A stretch of 64,000 bases of DNA from Dermacentor variabilis (taxonomy: Eukaryota > Arthropoda > Arachnida > Ixodida > Ixodidae): the NCBI RefSeq assembly GCF_050947875.1, contig NC_134568.1:194015353-194079352 (forward strand), read 5' to 3'. The notes beneath the pieces are model-generated. The model did not search any database. It saw only the letters and a program-made list of their open reading frames with translations, and was not told where the DNA came from. The position numbers and the translations under genes are program-made. Below, piece after piece: positions 1 through 10,142 of the stretch; the first letter of the stretch is position 1; the number at the start of each line of letters is the position of its first letter.

Positions 1-181
1 TAGCACCACATGCGCAACAGAACGGCTTCTGCCAACGGTAAGGCTTTCTTTCTTGCGGTCTCGTTATAGCCATTGCACGGTGGACGGTGCTTAGTCAAGC
101 TGCAGCATCCACAGCTTTTTTGCCCTCTCCCCTTTTTCACAGCTGTTTTTGTTTGGTGAAAATAAAACATTGACTGACTGA
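1..181 (+). repeat. Possible retroposon 3' tail
   Basis: The stretch ends with an AATAAAA motif followed directly by a short TGAC tandem (about positions 160-181). This resembles the 3' ends of LINEs that finish in a microsatellite rather than poly(A). No coding remnant is visible in the 160 bases upstream, and the window starts inside the unit. The assignment rests on the tail alone. Confidence 0.3.
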
Positions 182-185
182 AGTT

Positions 186-2758
186 CTCCGAGATAAGTTA
201 GTTTGGGAGTTTTGATTGCGTAATATAGGTCTGTTATCAAAGACCTAGTACTCGGAAGGTGATTATGGTGGGGCTGGCTGGCAAGGATAAAAACTTCAAG
301 AAAGCAGGAATTGCCGCGGTCACAGGTTCGAACGAAAAGGAGGCCAGGAGCGAACGAAGAAAGCCGCGAAGGGAAAAGTCAGCGAGCTGTAAAACAGTGC
401 ACGAAGTATTGCCGAGATTTCTCAAGCTGTGCCAGCCGCACAAAAGGCGGCTCGGAGCGCGCTATGCTTTGGCGTCGGCAAAGGAAAAGATAGATACATA
501 GGAAGAGGGGAAAGAACATTTCCACGGATTCCACCTTTTTCCGCAATCGTGTCTCGGGACACTCGGGTCTAAACTGGAAAAGGCTTTCAACTCGACACCC
601 TCCCAAAAGGGAAAGAAGGGCAGCGCGCTTCGAGAGTCTCGTGAGGCGCACGCCGCTCACCGCCGCGACCTTGTCGCCTGCTCTGTGCGGTTCGATGCGC
701 CCATGGGTCCTCGTCCTATGCTCGGTCACAACCAGGCGTCAATCCCCCAGTGTTCCCTCCGGCGGGCTTCTGCTTACACTCCTTCCTCTTTCCCCCGCCT
801 CTCTCCCGCCCCCTTACACCGCGCAGCATCCCATAGCGCCTTTTCTTAGTCGCCCGCACTTGTCTCTTCTATCGCAATTTTTTCAAGCGTCGTTTGTTAG
901 AAAGTTTGCACCGCCCAGGCGGCGGCGGCAGGCCAGAAAAGAGAAAACGCCTGCGTGCGCCTTTGTGCGTCCCAGCCGCGTCGCTTGTCTCCAGTGGCTC
1001 CTGCGAGACAAGCGCTTTCCGTTTCCTCTTGGCACGGAGCGTGGCTTTCTTTATTTCTAGCCCTTCACGAGAATGTTCAGCGTTCGTCTGCGAGAGACAC
1101 TCGCCTTTTGTGAAGACACTTCCCTAAAGGACAAGCAAAGGACAGAAGAGCTGCGACGCGCGGTCGTGATCAGGCTAAGCCTGCTGCCGGTGCCTCGCCT
1201 TGCAAGTCGCCTCGCTATTTCCTCCCCGTTTCGCCTCTTCAACTCGGTGGATCTTGCAAAGAACGTATGCTAGCGGCGAGAACAAATAAGGGAAGGGGTA
1301 AAATAATGAGGTGAGCTCGAGGAACTGAACACAACGCTATTTACCAGTGTTTTTCTCTTTATCTTTGAAGTACGGAATATTTTTTTAATGATCTTGCCCC
1401 TAGCTATCTCCGTTCGCTTGGTCCCCTAATGTTGACGCTGCCATTACTCCGTGCAATAATAAATAGCGACAGAGAGAAGATCCCACCAGCCGAGCACACA
1501 GCGCGTCAGGGCACGCGCACTTCCGAGAATACAGTGCACCTTATGTCCAACGCGACATGTCGGTTAAGCGCGGCCAGTGCTCTCTACACCCCCTGTGCTG
1601 TCTGCCTTATGACGTGTGCAGTTTGGGAGCCGCAGGCTTCGTTACTGCATTTTCTTGTGCGCGAGTCTATGTGCCGCAAACCTATACTTTGGTTGTAGTG
1701 AAAGTTTTATATGTAGACTGGGGCTGAAAGTATTACAATAACGTACTCTTCCGTCTTATTCTTATATTTTTTCTTCGTTGCCCCACTAATAAGTAACCAC
1801 ACGAAGCCAAGAGTAATCGCGCACAACAAAAGCCTCTTGTAAATAACTGGTTCTTTATTGAAATGCAAAATTGATTATGACTGATGGTTTAAATTTCTAT
1901 ACACTTCATATTACTAATAAAGTGAAATGAACATTGAACAAAACGCAATTTCCCGTCAATGGGCGCCTTCTCTACAGCCTTAATAAGACGCTTGTGATGC
2001 TCGAGCAGAACTATGGCGACGGTTGTCCTTTAGAATATTTTGTTGGGTATTTACGTACACATCCTTTCGTCAACTTTCATTTCCTATTTAATTTCGCAAG
2101 TTTAACTACTCATCGCAAGTTTAACTACCAGCAATTACCAATGCTACATACAAATACAAGAGACAGATATTTCTCATATATATGCTGCCCTTGGCCCAAA
2201 TATATGTTAACTTGGTATTTGGAGGAAATGGTACGAATGGAGCGCCTCGGTCACCCCAACCCCGCCTCTTATCCCTCTTTAATCTCACTCATCACCATAA
2301 GCAACTTTCAGAAACGAACGCATTGTTGCCTAAAGGTAGCAGAACTCACTATGCAGGGAACGGATTGACATTACAAGTAGACAGTGCAATATCTGCACTA
2401 TCGCAAGATATGAACTGCTTTCGTGGCGAAATAATGTAATGTTTTTAGTTTACTTTCATTCTTTTAGCACTTCCTCGTTGGTCCGAGCCGGGGCCCTGGA
2501 ATAGATTCAGCAAATGCATTCTTTACGTTATATAGCAGCCTTGATGTAAAAAACAACCTACTCATGAAGTCGACTGCTTAGGTTAGTTTTGCGTGTAAAC
2601 TTCGTTTGAACTCTACCAATGTGATGTGCGCTGAGACTTGTGTGTTTCTGCGCGAAGTAGTTTGCCTCTTGTGTGGCACTGTGAAGCTTGCAGCATTTTT
2701 TGTTCTTGGATATCGGAAATTTTTAGAAGGGCTAGAGAAAATAACACGAATAGAACCC
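186..2758. other. No recognised gene; CpG-rich block at about 300-1280
   Basis: Short open frames occur on both strands, but none shows a known domain or family-like composition. Bases 300-1280 are rich in CG dinucleotides and in CCTC/CGCC tracts compared with the AT-rich DNA after 1700. That could mark a promoter or 5' UTR of a host gene, or an unrecognised repeat. From 1700 to 2758 the DNA is AT-rich and I see nothing definable. Confidence 0.4.
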
Positions 2759-3407
2759 TGTTGCGTACTCCAGGGTAGCGTACCGTACTGCTGCCGAGAA
2801 GTAGCGACGCCTGCCTATCGAAGCTAGACCGACATTACTTATTGGGTAGCGTGGCGTTGTCGGCGGGCTGCAGGCATCCGGTAGATCATGGCGACCAAGC
2901 AGGGGCGAGACGATTTGCTAGTGCGAAACTTGCACTGTTTATTCAAAGGTAGTTGAAAGAAAATAAAAGCATGAAGTATGAAGTCTCAAGTAAGAAGTCT
3001 CTATCAAGTACATTTCGGAGCCCCTTAAATAGGCTCTCTACAATCGTGTGGGCGGGATCTTGCTTCCGTAGATAACACGTGACAGGCACCGAGAGAAGGC
3101 CCCTCCTCCTGCAATACCAAGCACGGGTAGCAGAAGTCGACCCTCTTTTCGACGAATCCGGGGAGTAGGTCGGGTGAATGACCTCCCCGGCGCCGTGGGG
3201 TCCGGTTGCCACGATGCCACGACCATGAGAGGAGGGGAAGAGGCCGCCCGTGGGCTCCGTTCAGGCGGTAGGGTGAATGACCTCTCCGGCGCTCGTGGGC
3301 TCCGGCTCAGGCGGTAGAGTGAATGACCTCTCCGGCGCTCGTGGGCTCCGGCTCAGGATTAGGGTGAATGACCGCTCGCCACGTGGTGTCAGACGCCAAC
3401 CCTAACA
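2759..3407 (-). repeat. 3' LTR of element A
   Basis: It matches the split LTR at 8665-9019 plus 15624-15905. On the minus strand it reads TGTTAGG...GCAACA. It carries a TATTTAAG promoter-like box around 3028-3035 and an AATAAA signal around 2939-2944. Next to the LTR on the internal side (3408-3435) the minus strand is rich in C and G rather than being a clean polypurine tract. The U3 part contains 46-bp tandem repeats, annotated separately. Confidence 0.9.
3174..3375. repeat. About 46-bp tandem repeats in the U3 of LTR-A
   Basis: The motif GTGAATGACC recurs at 3174 (first G), 3273, 3319 and 3364. The last three are spaced 46 and 45 bases apart and share the intervening CTCTCCGGCGCTCGTGGG block. 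The 5' LTR of the same element has a different copy number and an extra sequence around 15718-15751. Tandem units upstream of an LTR TATA box often act as enhancer repeats; that role is inferred here. Confidence 0.7.
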
Positions 3408-3930
3408 GCATCTCCGGCGGGGGAGGAAGATCTCGACGTGTAGGGGCCAGCAGCCGCTGTACAAGGGATCGGCGTTACGGTATCAGGATTCCCCGTAGAG
3501 GTCACGAACCCTTCGTTCGTAGCAGGTAGATTCCAGGGAGTGGTCTTCCGTCCTTGTGGCGCTCTTGTGACTTTTCTCCTTGGTCTGGTCCGGTGAAATT
3601 GGTCTTTGCAAGCAGGTCTCGCAACTTTTCGTCTCCTGCGTGGGCAAGCAATCACCCCAGAACAGTGCCGGACCCACAACCACAAAGCAGCGAGCACACG
3701 GCCACTCTCCCGCAAGACACACCCGGCTTTTAGCAAAAAAAAGAAAACCCACTACACCTTTCCCATTTTCTACGCGCGTCCTTCCCCCCTTAACACTAAA
3801 AACAGCCATTTCTTGAAAGCGTTAGGACGTGGTTATTAAAATCAGTTAACAATCGGCTTCACTTCGGAAAAACATATGAATGCACGCAAAAATGCCACGG
3901 AAACCCGGATGAGATAAGGCGTTCGATACT

Positions 3931-6900
3931 CTAGGGGCAACGACTTAAACCGTCGGCATTGCCGTTAAGCTTACCCTTCTTGTAGCGAATATCGAAGGTG
4001 TACTGTTGAAGAGCCAAGCTCCAGCGCAAAAGACGACCGTTTTTCGTAGACATGGACTGCAGCCATGTGAGGGGACAGTGGTCAGTCTCTATGGTGAATC
4101 TTGAGCCAGCGATATAGCAAGCTAGTTTCTGTACCGCCTAAACTACGCAGGCGCATTCCTTTTCTGATGCACTGTATGCTTCCTCACGAACTGAAAGCTT
4201 TCTACTGGCGTACAGTACAGGGTGTTTGTTCTCATCATCTTTCTTTTGACAGAGCACCACCCCCATACCCCTGTCACTGGCATCACACTGAAGAGTGAAT
4301 GGCTAAGAGTAGTCGGGCGCGTTCAACACTCGCTGACTCGTTAGTGCGTTCTTCAGCATACTAAAAGCCTTTTCTTTCGCGTCATCCCACTTTACCGTTT
4401 GTGGTTCTGTTTTTCTGAGAGCATCCGTTAAAGGACTCGCAATCTCGGAATACCGCGGAATATATCTTTGGTAATAACCCGCCAAGCCAAGGAATGATCT
4501 GATGTCCCGCTTGGTGCGTGGTTGCGGGAAGTTGCCTATCGCGGTCAGTTTAACCTCGGAAGGCCGACGATGGCCTGGCCCTATTACATGACCTAGATAA
4601 GCTACCTCCGCGCGCCCTAATTGGCATTTGGGAGCCTTAACAGTTAAGTTGGCCTCTCGTAGACGGCACAACACGGTTCGCAGGTGTTGCATATGGTCCG
4701 CCCATGATGAAGAAAAGATAGCTATGTCATCGAGATAGGGAAGTGCAAAGTCCTCCATTCCTCGTAGCACCTGGTCCATAAGGCAAGAGAAGCAATATGG
4801 CACATTCTTTAATCCAAAACTCAGGACTTTCGGACGAAAGGTTCCCATCGGGGAAATAAACGCTGCAAGCTTGCTTGCCCTCTCGTTCAATGGAACCTGC
4901 CAATACCCTCTGACTAAATCGAGCGTAGAGATGAAATGAGCACTGCTCACTTTCTCAAGCCTTTCCTCGATATGCGGTATTGGATAAGTCTTGTCCTTCG
5001 TGATTAAATTGAGCCTGTGGTAGTCGATACATGGCCGCGGCTCTTTTCCTGGGACCTCAACCAAGATAAGAGGCGAGGTGTAATCACTCTCTCCTGGCTC
5101 GATTACACCTAGCTCTAACATCTTTTTTTGTTTCAGCAGTCATGACTTCACGTTTACGAGGCGAAACGCGATAAGCTTTCGAACGAACTGGGTCCGACGA
5201 GGTTAACTCGGTATCGTGAACGATCGCAGTTGTCCTGCCCGGTGTAACTGAAAATACGTCTTTAAATTCAAACACGAGTTCCCTCAGTTCGGCCCTTTGA
5301 TTGGGATTCAACTCCGCCTGTTCTATTAACTTATGAATGGTCTCGTCAATGTCTTTTGTCTCCGTCACTGCTGGTAACTCTGGAAAGTCGACAGGCATTT
5401 CCTCAAGTTGGTTAAGGGGAAATGTTCACAATGGCTTTCCTCTGCCTGTAGGGTTTAAGTACATTGCTATGGTACACTTGTGGTGTCCTTCGTTTTCCCG
5501 GTACCGTGATTACGTAGTTTGTTTCAGATAATTTCTGAATTATGTCAACCGGTCCTTCCCATTGAACCTCTAGTTTGTTTTTCAACGAGGGTTTCAGGAT
5601 CATTACCTTTTCCCCCACTTCAAAGCGTCGCGTGCGAGCCGTCCTGTCATAGTAACGCTTAGCCTTGCTTTGTGCCTTACGCATTTACTGCCCTGCTAAT
5701 TCCTGAGAAGTGTGCAGACTGTCCAACAGCTCTAGCACGTATGCCACAACCGAAGGATCATCTGCCCGGCCTTCCCAGGCTTCTCGAACAATTCGGAGAG
5801 GGGAGCGAAGGCAGCGTCCGCAAACGAGCTCTGAAGGGGAAAAACCTGTTGATTCGTGCGGTGCAGTGCGAAGCGCGAACATTGCTGCAGGCAAGCAACT
5901 CTCCCAATCGGCTTTGTACTCATAACAAAGGGCTCGCAAAAGCCGTTTCATGACTGAGTGGACTTTCTCTACCGCGTTTGACTGCGGGTGGTACACTGAG
6001 CTATGGATAATTTTAATACCGCACCTTTCCAGGAACGTCGAGGTCAGTGCGCTCGTAAAGACGGATCCATGATCTGACTGGATTTCTGCGGGAAACCCTA
6101 CTCGCGCGAAGATAGATAAAAGGGCGTTGACGATCTCCGCCGAGCTTAGTTCCTTGAGAGGCACTGCCTCGGGAAATTTCGTTGCGGGGCATAGTGCCGT
6201 AAGAATATGTCGATAGCCAGACTGCGTCGCAGGAAGTGGTCCCGCTGTGTCTAGTATGAGCCTGCGAAATGGCTCCGTGATAATGGGAACAAGTTTCATT
6301 GGCGCTTTAGCCTTATCTACGGGCTTGCCTATGCGTTGACATGTGTCGCAGCTTCTTACAAATGCTTCTATTTCTCGAAAGCAGGCGGGCCAGTAAAATT
6401 CCTGCAAATAGCGGTCCTTTGTTTTACGAATGCCCAGATGCCCTGTCCAAAAGCTCCCGTGAACCAGGTGCAGGAGCTGCTCACGATAGGGATGAGGCAC
6501 CACGAGTTGGTCGAATTTCACTCCCTTTCGACTGGTGTACTTTCTATAAAGGATGCCTGCCCTCTTTAGGAACTTCACGTTCTGTTTGGCTACACCTTCT
6601 TTAGCGTCAGGCCTTAGATTACGCAGGGCAGAATCTTTTTCCTGCTCAGCAATCAATGTGGCAGGGCTTACATTCAATAACCTTTGCCTGCATTCTGCCT
6701 CGCGAGACATTTCAGGCTCTGCTGCTTTCCTGACTTCATTAGCTGGTGTACCTTCCGCATCATCCCCTATAGGGCCGTCCGGTTCGGTACTGGTGGACGA
6801 ATCCTCCTTCAAACCTGTTTCCTCCATTACTGGACACTCGTACACTGCCTTGGCCGCGAGCTCCCGTGCCTTGGAATGAGTTAAGGCTTGCACTATCCCT

Positions 6901-8384
6901 TCACTAAACCCGATTCCCCTGCGTCGTAGCAAATCCTCAGATTTGTTAGAAAACAAATGTGGATACTGAAGCGGGAGATGTGCCGAGACGGCAGATTCAG
7001 TGTCTAGTACTCCAAAAGGTCCTTCGATACGAATCTTGGCCACCGGGAGACAAACAGTGGAGGCTTCCACGGCTTGCCTTATCCAAGCACATTCTCCCGT
7101 GAACTGGCCTTGCTCTACGTACAACGGATGCACTACGCCCATTGTGGCTGCCGAGTCGCGAAGCACCCTACACGGTTTGCCGTTTACCACGAGGTCTCGA
7201 ATGTACGGTTCTAGCAATTTCAGGTTTTCCTCGTTACTAGTTAGTGACATCAACACTAACTTGGGATTTTTGCATCCCACGGAGATATGCCCCGTTTGCT
7301 GGCAGTTGTAGCAAGCTATTGGTTTCTTGGCCTCGAAAGCCCTTTTCTTTTGCCTTTCTGCCCTCTGTTCGGGTGACTCCTCCCTTCCCTTGCTGTTCTC
7401 GTGACTACTTTTCACTGAATCTGACCTTTCCTTTGACTTATACTGATTCGACTTCGACCAACGCTCTGGCTTGTCGGCTCTGTATTTAGGCACCTCCTTC
7501 TTAGGAGCTTCGTTGCCTTCGAACGCACGGCGGGTTACGTACTCCTCAGCGAGATTGGCCGCTCTCGTGATAGTGTCTACGCCTGGCCTATCCTGAACCG
7601 AATGCGTGATGTTTACTGGCAGCCGGCGGTAGAACTGTTCTAAGGCAACGCACTGCATTCTCTTTTCGGCATCGCCGAGTGCACGCTCTTCTCTGAGCCA
7701 TTCCTTCAGGTTTACCTCCAAGGTGTATGCAAAATCTGAATATGACTCACTTTTGGTCTTCTCGACTTCCCTGAACTTTCGCCTGAAAGCTTCAGCTGAT
7801 AATCTATACTTTTTAAGCAGATTTGCTTTGACTTCATCGAAGTCCCCTGCTTCTTCTTTCCCCATGCGGGCGATAATATCAGCTATCTCACGTGGCAGTA
7901 ACGTAAGCAAGCGTTGCGGCCACGTGTTTCTCGCGAATTTCGCCTTCTCACACGTGCGCTCAAAATGTACCAGAAAAAGACCTATGTCCCCTCCTACTGC
8001 GTAGGGTGCCATCAAGTCTGTCATTCTGCGCTCGCTTTCACGTGCCTCTGTGCTAAGTCTTTCGCTATTTTGTGCTTTCAGAAGCTCAATCTCTAGGCGC
8101 TTCATTTCGAGGTTGCACTCTTCTTTGGCCTCACGTGCTGCCCGCTCGCGCTCTTCTTTTGCCTCACGTACAGCCCGCTCGCGCTCCTCTTTTTCCTCTA
8201 GGCGCTTACGCTCTTCTTCTTTCTCTTTAATGCTCTCGAGGTATTCCGTCAGTTCCTCGTCGTCTGCCCCGGTCGCTTCGATCGCCTCAATGATCTCCGG
8301 CTTTCTCTTTGATTCGGCAATTTGGAGGCCCAACTCTTTGGCCAAGCTCAACAATTCCGGCTTCTTTAGTGCCTTCAAGTTCAT
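3931..8384 (-). pseudogene. gag-pol of element A (broken)
   Basis: Gag-Pol polyprotein of a Gmr1-like retrotransposon, homologous along its length to the intact frame of element B. The start at 8384 (MNLKALKKPELL) aligns with the start in B. Present in order: SAP-like N terminus, glutamate/arginine-rich coiled coil, SCAN-like capsid, a CX2CX4HX4C zinc knuckle (CYNCQQTGHISVGC), a retropepsin-like stretch with RDSAAT, integrase with an HHCC finger and catalytic triad, a GPY/F-like module, RT with YLDD, and RNase H. The first 899 codons are open. An in-frame TAA at 5685-5687 separates integrase from the GPY/F module, two frame changes lie near 5400 and 5100, and further stops occur at 4303 and near 4139 (TGG to TAG in RNase H). 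The frame would finish with the TAG at 3931. It cannot be expressed as a whole. Confidence 0.92.
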
Positions 8385-8640
8385 GGCTGCCCTTAGTGCT
8401 GCTAAACCTTCACTCTATACAACCTTGACGTACTCAAACTTCCGTCAACGGATTAAAGAAAAATCACTGCTATGTACTTTCCAAAAAATACGTAAAAGCC
8501 AAGTGATATCTCAGTGAAGAAAAGCCGTGCACTCACCATATGCAGTCATGATCCAGACGCCTTCTTTCCGAACGTTGTTGCCAGGACGAAGAGGCTACGA
8601 TCTCGTAGTTGTCGTCCTAGTTGGGGTCTCCAGGATTCCG

Positions 8641-8664
8641 TATCCCAATCGCTGCCAGCCAGTT
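8641..8664 (-). promoter_or_regulatory. Putative primer-binding region of element A
   Basis: Directly inside the 5' LTR the minus strand reads AACTGGCTGGCAGCGATTGG. Element C has AACTGATTGGCAGCGAATCC and element B has ACTGTCTGCCAGCGG at the equivalent place. The shared TGG/GCC-CAGCG core near the LTR edge is where a tRNA primer-binding site should be. I cannot name the tRNA. Confidence 0.5.
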
Positions 8665-9019
8665 TGTTGCGCACTCCATGGTAGCGTACCGTACTGCTGC
8701 CGAGAAGTAGCGACGCCTGCCTATCGAAGCTCGACCGACATTACTTATTGGGTAGCGTGGCGTTGTCGGCGGGCTGCAGGCATCCGGTAGATCATGGCGA
8801 CCAAGCAGGGGCGAGACGATTTGCTAGTGCGAAACTTGCGCTGTTTATTCAAAGGTAGTTGAAAGAAAATAAGAAAAGCATGAAGTATGAAGTCTCAAGT
8901 AAGAAGTCTCTATCAAGTACATTTCGGAGCCCCTTAAATAGGCTCTCTACAATCGTGTGGGCGGGATCTTGCTTCCGTAGATGACACGTGACAGGCACCG
9001 AGAGAAGGCCCCTCCTCCT
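8665..9019 (-). repeat. 5' LTR of element A, part 1 (R-U5 side)
   Basis: It aligns base for base with 2759 onward of the 3' LTR (starts TGTTGCGCACTCC). It contains TATTTAAG (minus strand, 8933-8940) and AATAAA (minus strand, 8844-8849). Alignment stops abruptly at 9019, where element B begins, and resumes at 15624. Confidence 0.92.
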
Positions 9020-9659
9020 TGTTTGGATCGCACCGATGGCGCGAGTTGTTGTGGTCGCACCGCTGGTGCGATCGGTTGGGAACTCGGCGCTGACGCCCGT
9101 TGTTGCACCTGGGTCGCAAGCCCCAAGGGTAGCGTTGGCCTGGCGGCCTGGGGTACAACTGGAAGCATCCGAAGGTCCCGGCAAAGCATGAGTCGACTGG
9201 TAACAACAAAACAACTTGTTTATTTTAACATCGCAAATAGTTGGCGGTCAGGTTGACCGAAGTAGAGAGACGGGAGAGCACTTTACTCAACAGAAGAAAT
9301 CGGAGCCCTCCTTTTGGCGTCCGGGGGCAGCTGTTTTTATACTCTCGCAGTTGAGGGCAAGAAGGAACCCCTCAATAGACGAGCACGTGATTGTACAATG
9401 GGCTAAGGTGACGCACACTGTAGTAGCGCCGCCGGTCGGGCACAAAGACAGGGAGGAGAAGGTAACTTCGGCTCTCGTAGCGCCTCTGGTCAGGCACAAT
9501 GGCACATACACTCACACACGCACATGAAGACACGTGGCATCGGAACATGCCTGGAAACGCCTGGCGGGGAGCGTAGCGGCGACGCCGAACGGGCCAAAAT
9601 GTCTGCCGCTTTGTTGCAATCGCGCCGGCTAAACCGCGCGTCGTAGGCGAAACATAACA
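9020..9659 (-). repeat. 3' LTR of element B
   Basis: 640 bp, nearly identical to 14970-15619. On the minus strand: TGTTATG start, TATAAAAA box at 9334-9341, AATAAA signal at 9219-9224 followed by the U5 region ending CCAAACA. The adjoining internal sequence on the minus strand is GGCGGGGCGGTC, a G-rich rather than strictly purine primer tract. Confidence 0.93.
9219..9224 (-). terminator. Poly(A) signal of element B 3' LTR
   Basis: AATAAA on the minus strand within the 3' LTR, downstream of the TATA box and upstream of the U5-like end. It is positioned to end the retrotransposon transcript. Confidence 0.55.
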
Positions 9660-10142
9660 GACCGCCCCGCCGGGGGAAGGAGATCCCGATGGACAGGGGA
9701 CTGCATCCGCTGTCCGGAGGGATGTCGCTCGATGATGCTCATAACCGAAGTCGGGCGTCCCTCGACGTTTCTTGAGCGCAGCGCACAGAGAAGGCCTCGT
9801 TCTCTCGTTCAGGTTCGCACAGGACACTGCAAAGTGACTTCGGGAGAGTTCACATTCTTGTTCTCGTTCCCGGCAAGCGTTAGAACTACGCTGAAACTCA
9901 ACCGCTCAGTCAGCAAGCACGGCACAACCCTCACTAAGCCCTGCCAGGCTCTTTCCCCTTTTTATACCACTGCCTAGTTCCTTACAGTAGTCTAGCATCA
10001 CTCAGAACGCGTCCACAAATTGGAAAATTGCACTAGAAAGCACGTCATCACTTTGAAACACTAAACAAAAGCAATATGTTAAACAATCCTGCCTCAGGAA
10101 GAAAAACATCAGTAACAAACAATTTTGAGGCTGATTCCTACG

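Noticed and set aside
641..1060. 139-codon plus-strand frame
   Set aside because: Pro/Leu/Ser-rich reading of a CT-rich tract with competing frames on other strands; no gene context.
2755..2758. Perfect target duplication for element A
   Set aside because: The 4-base flanks are ACCC and ACGC; one mismatch means it can only be suggested.
9287..9827. Open frames on both strands inside and beside the LTRs of element B
   Set aside because: The same frames recur in the second LTR copy; they reflect LTR sequence, not extra genes such as an envelope.
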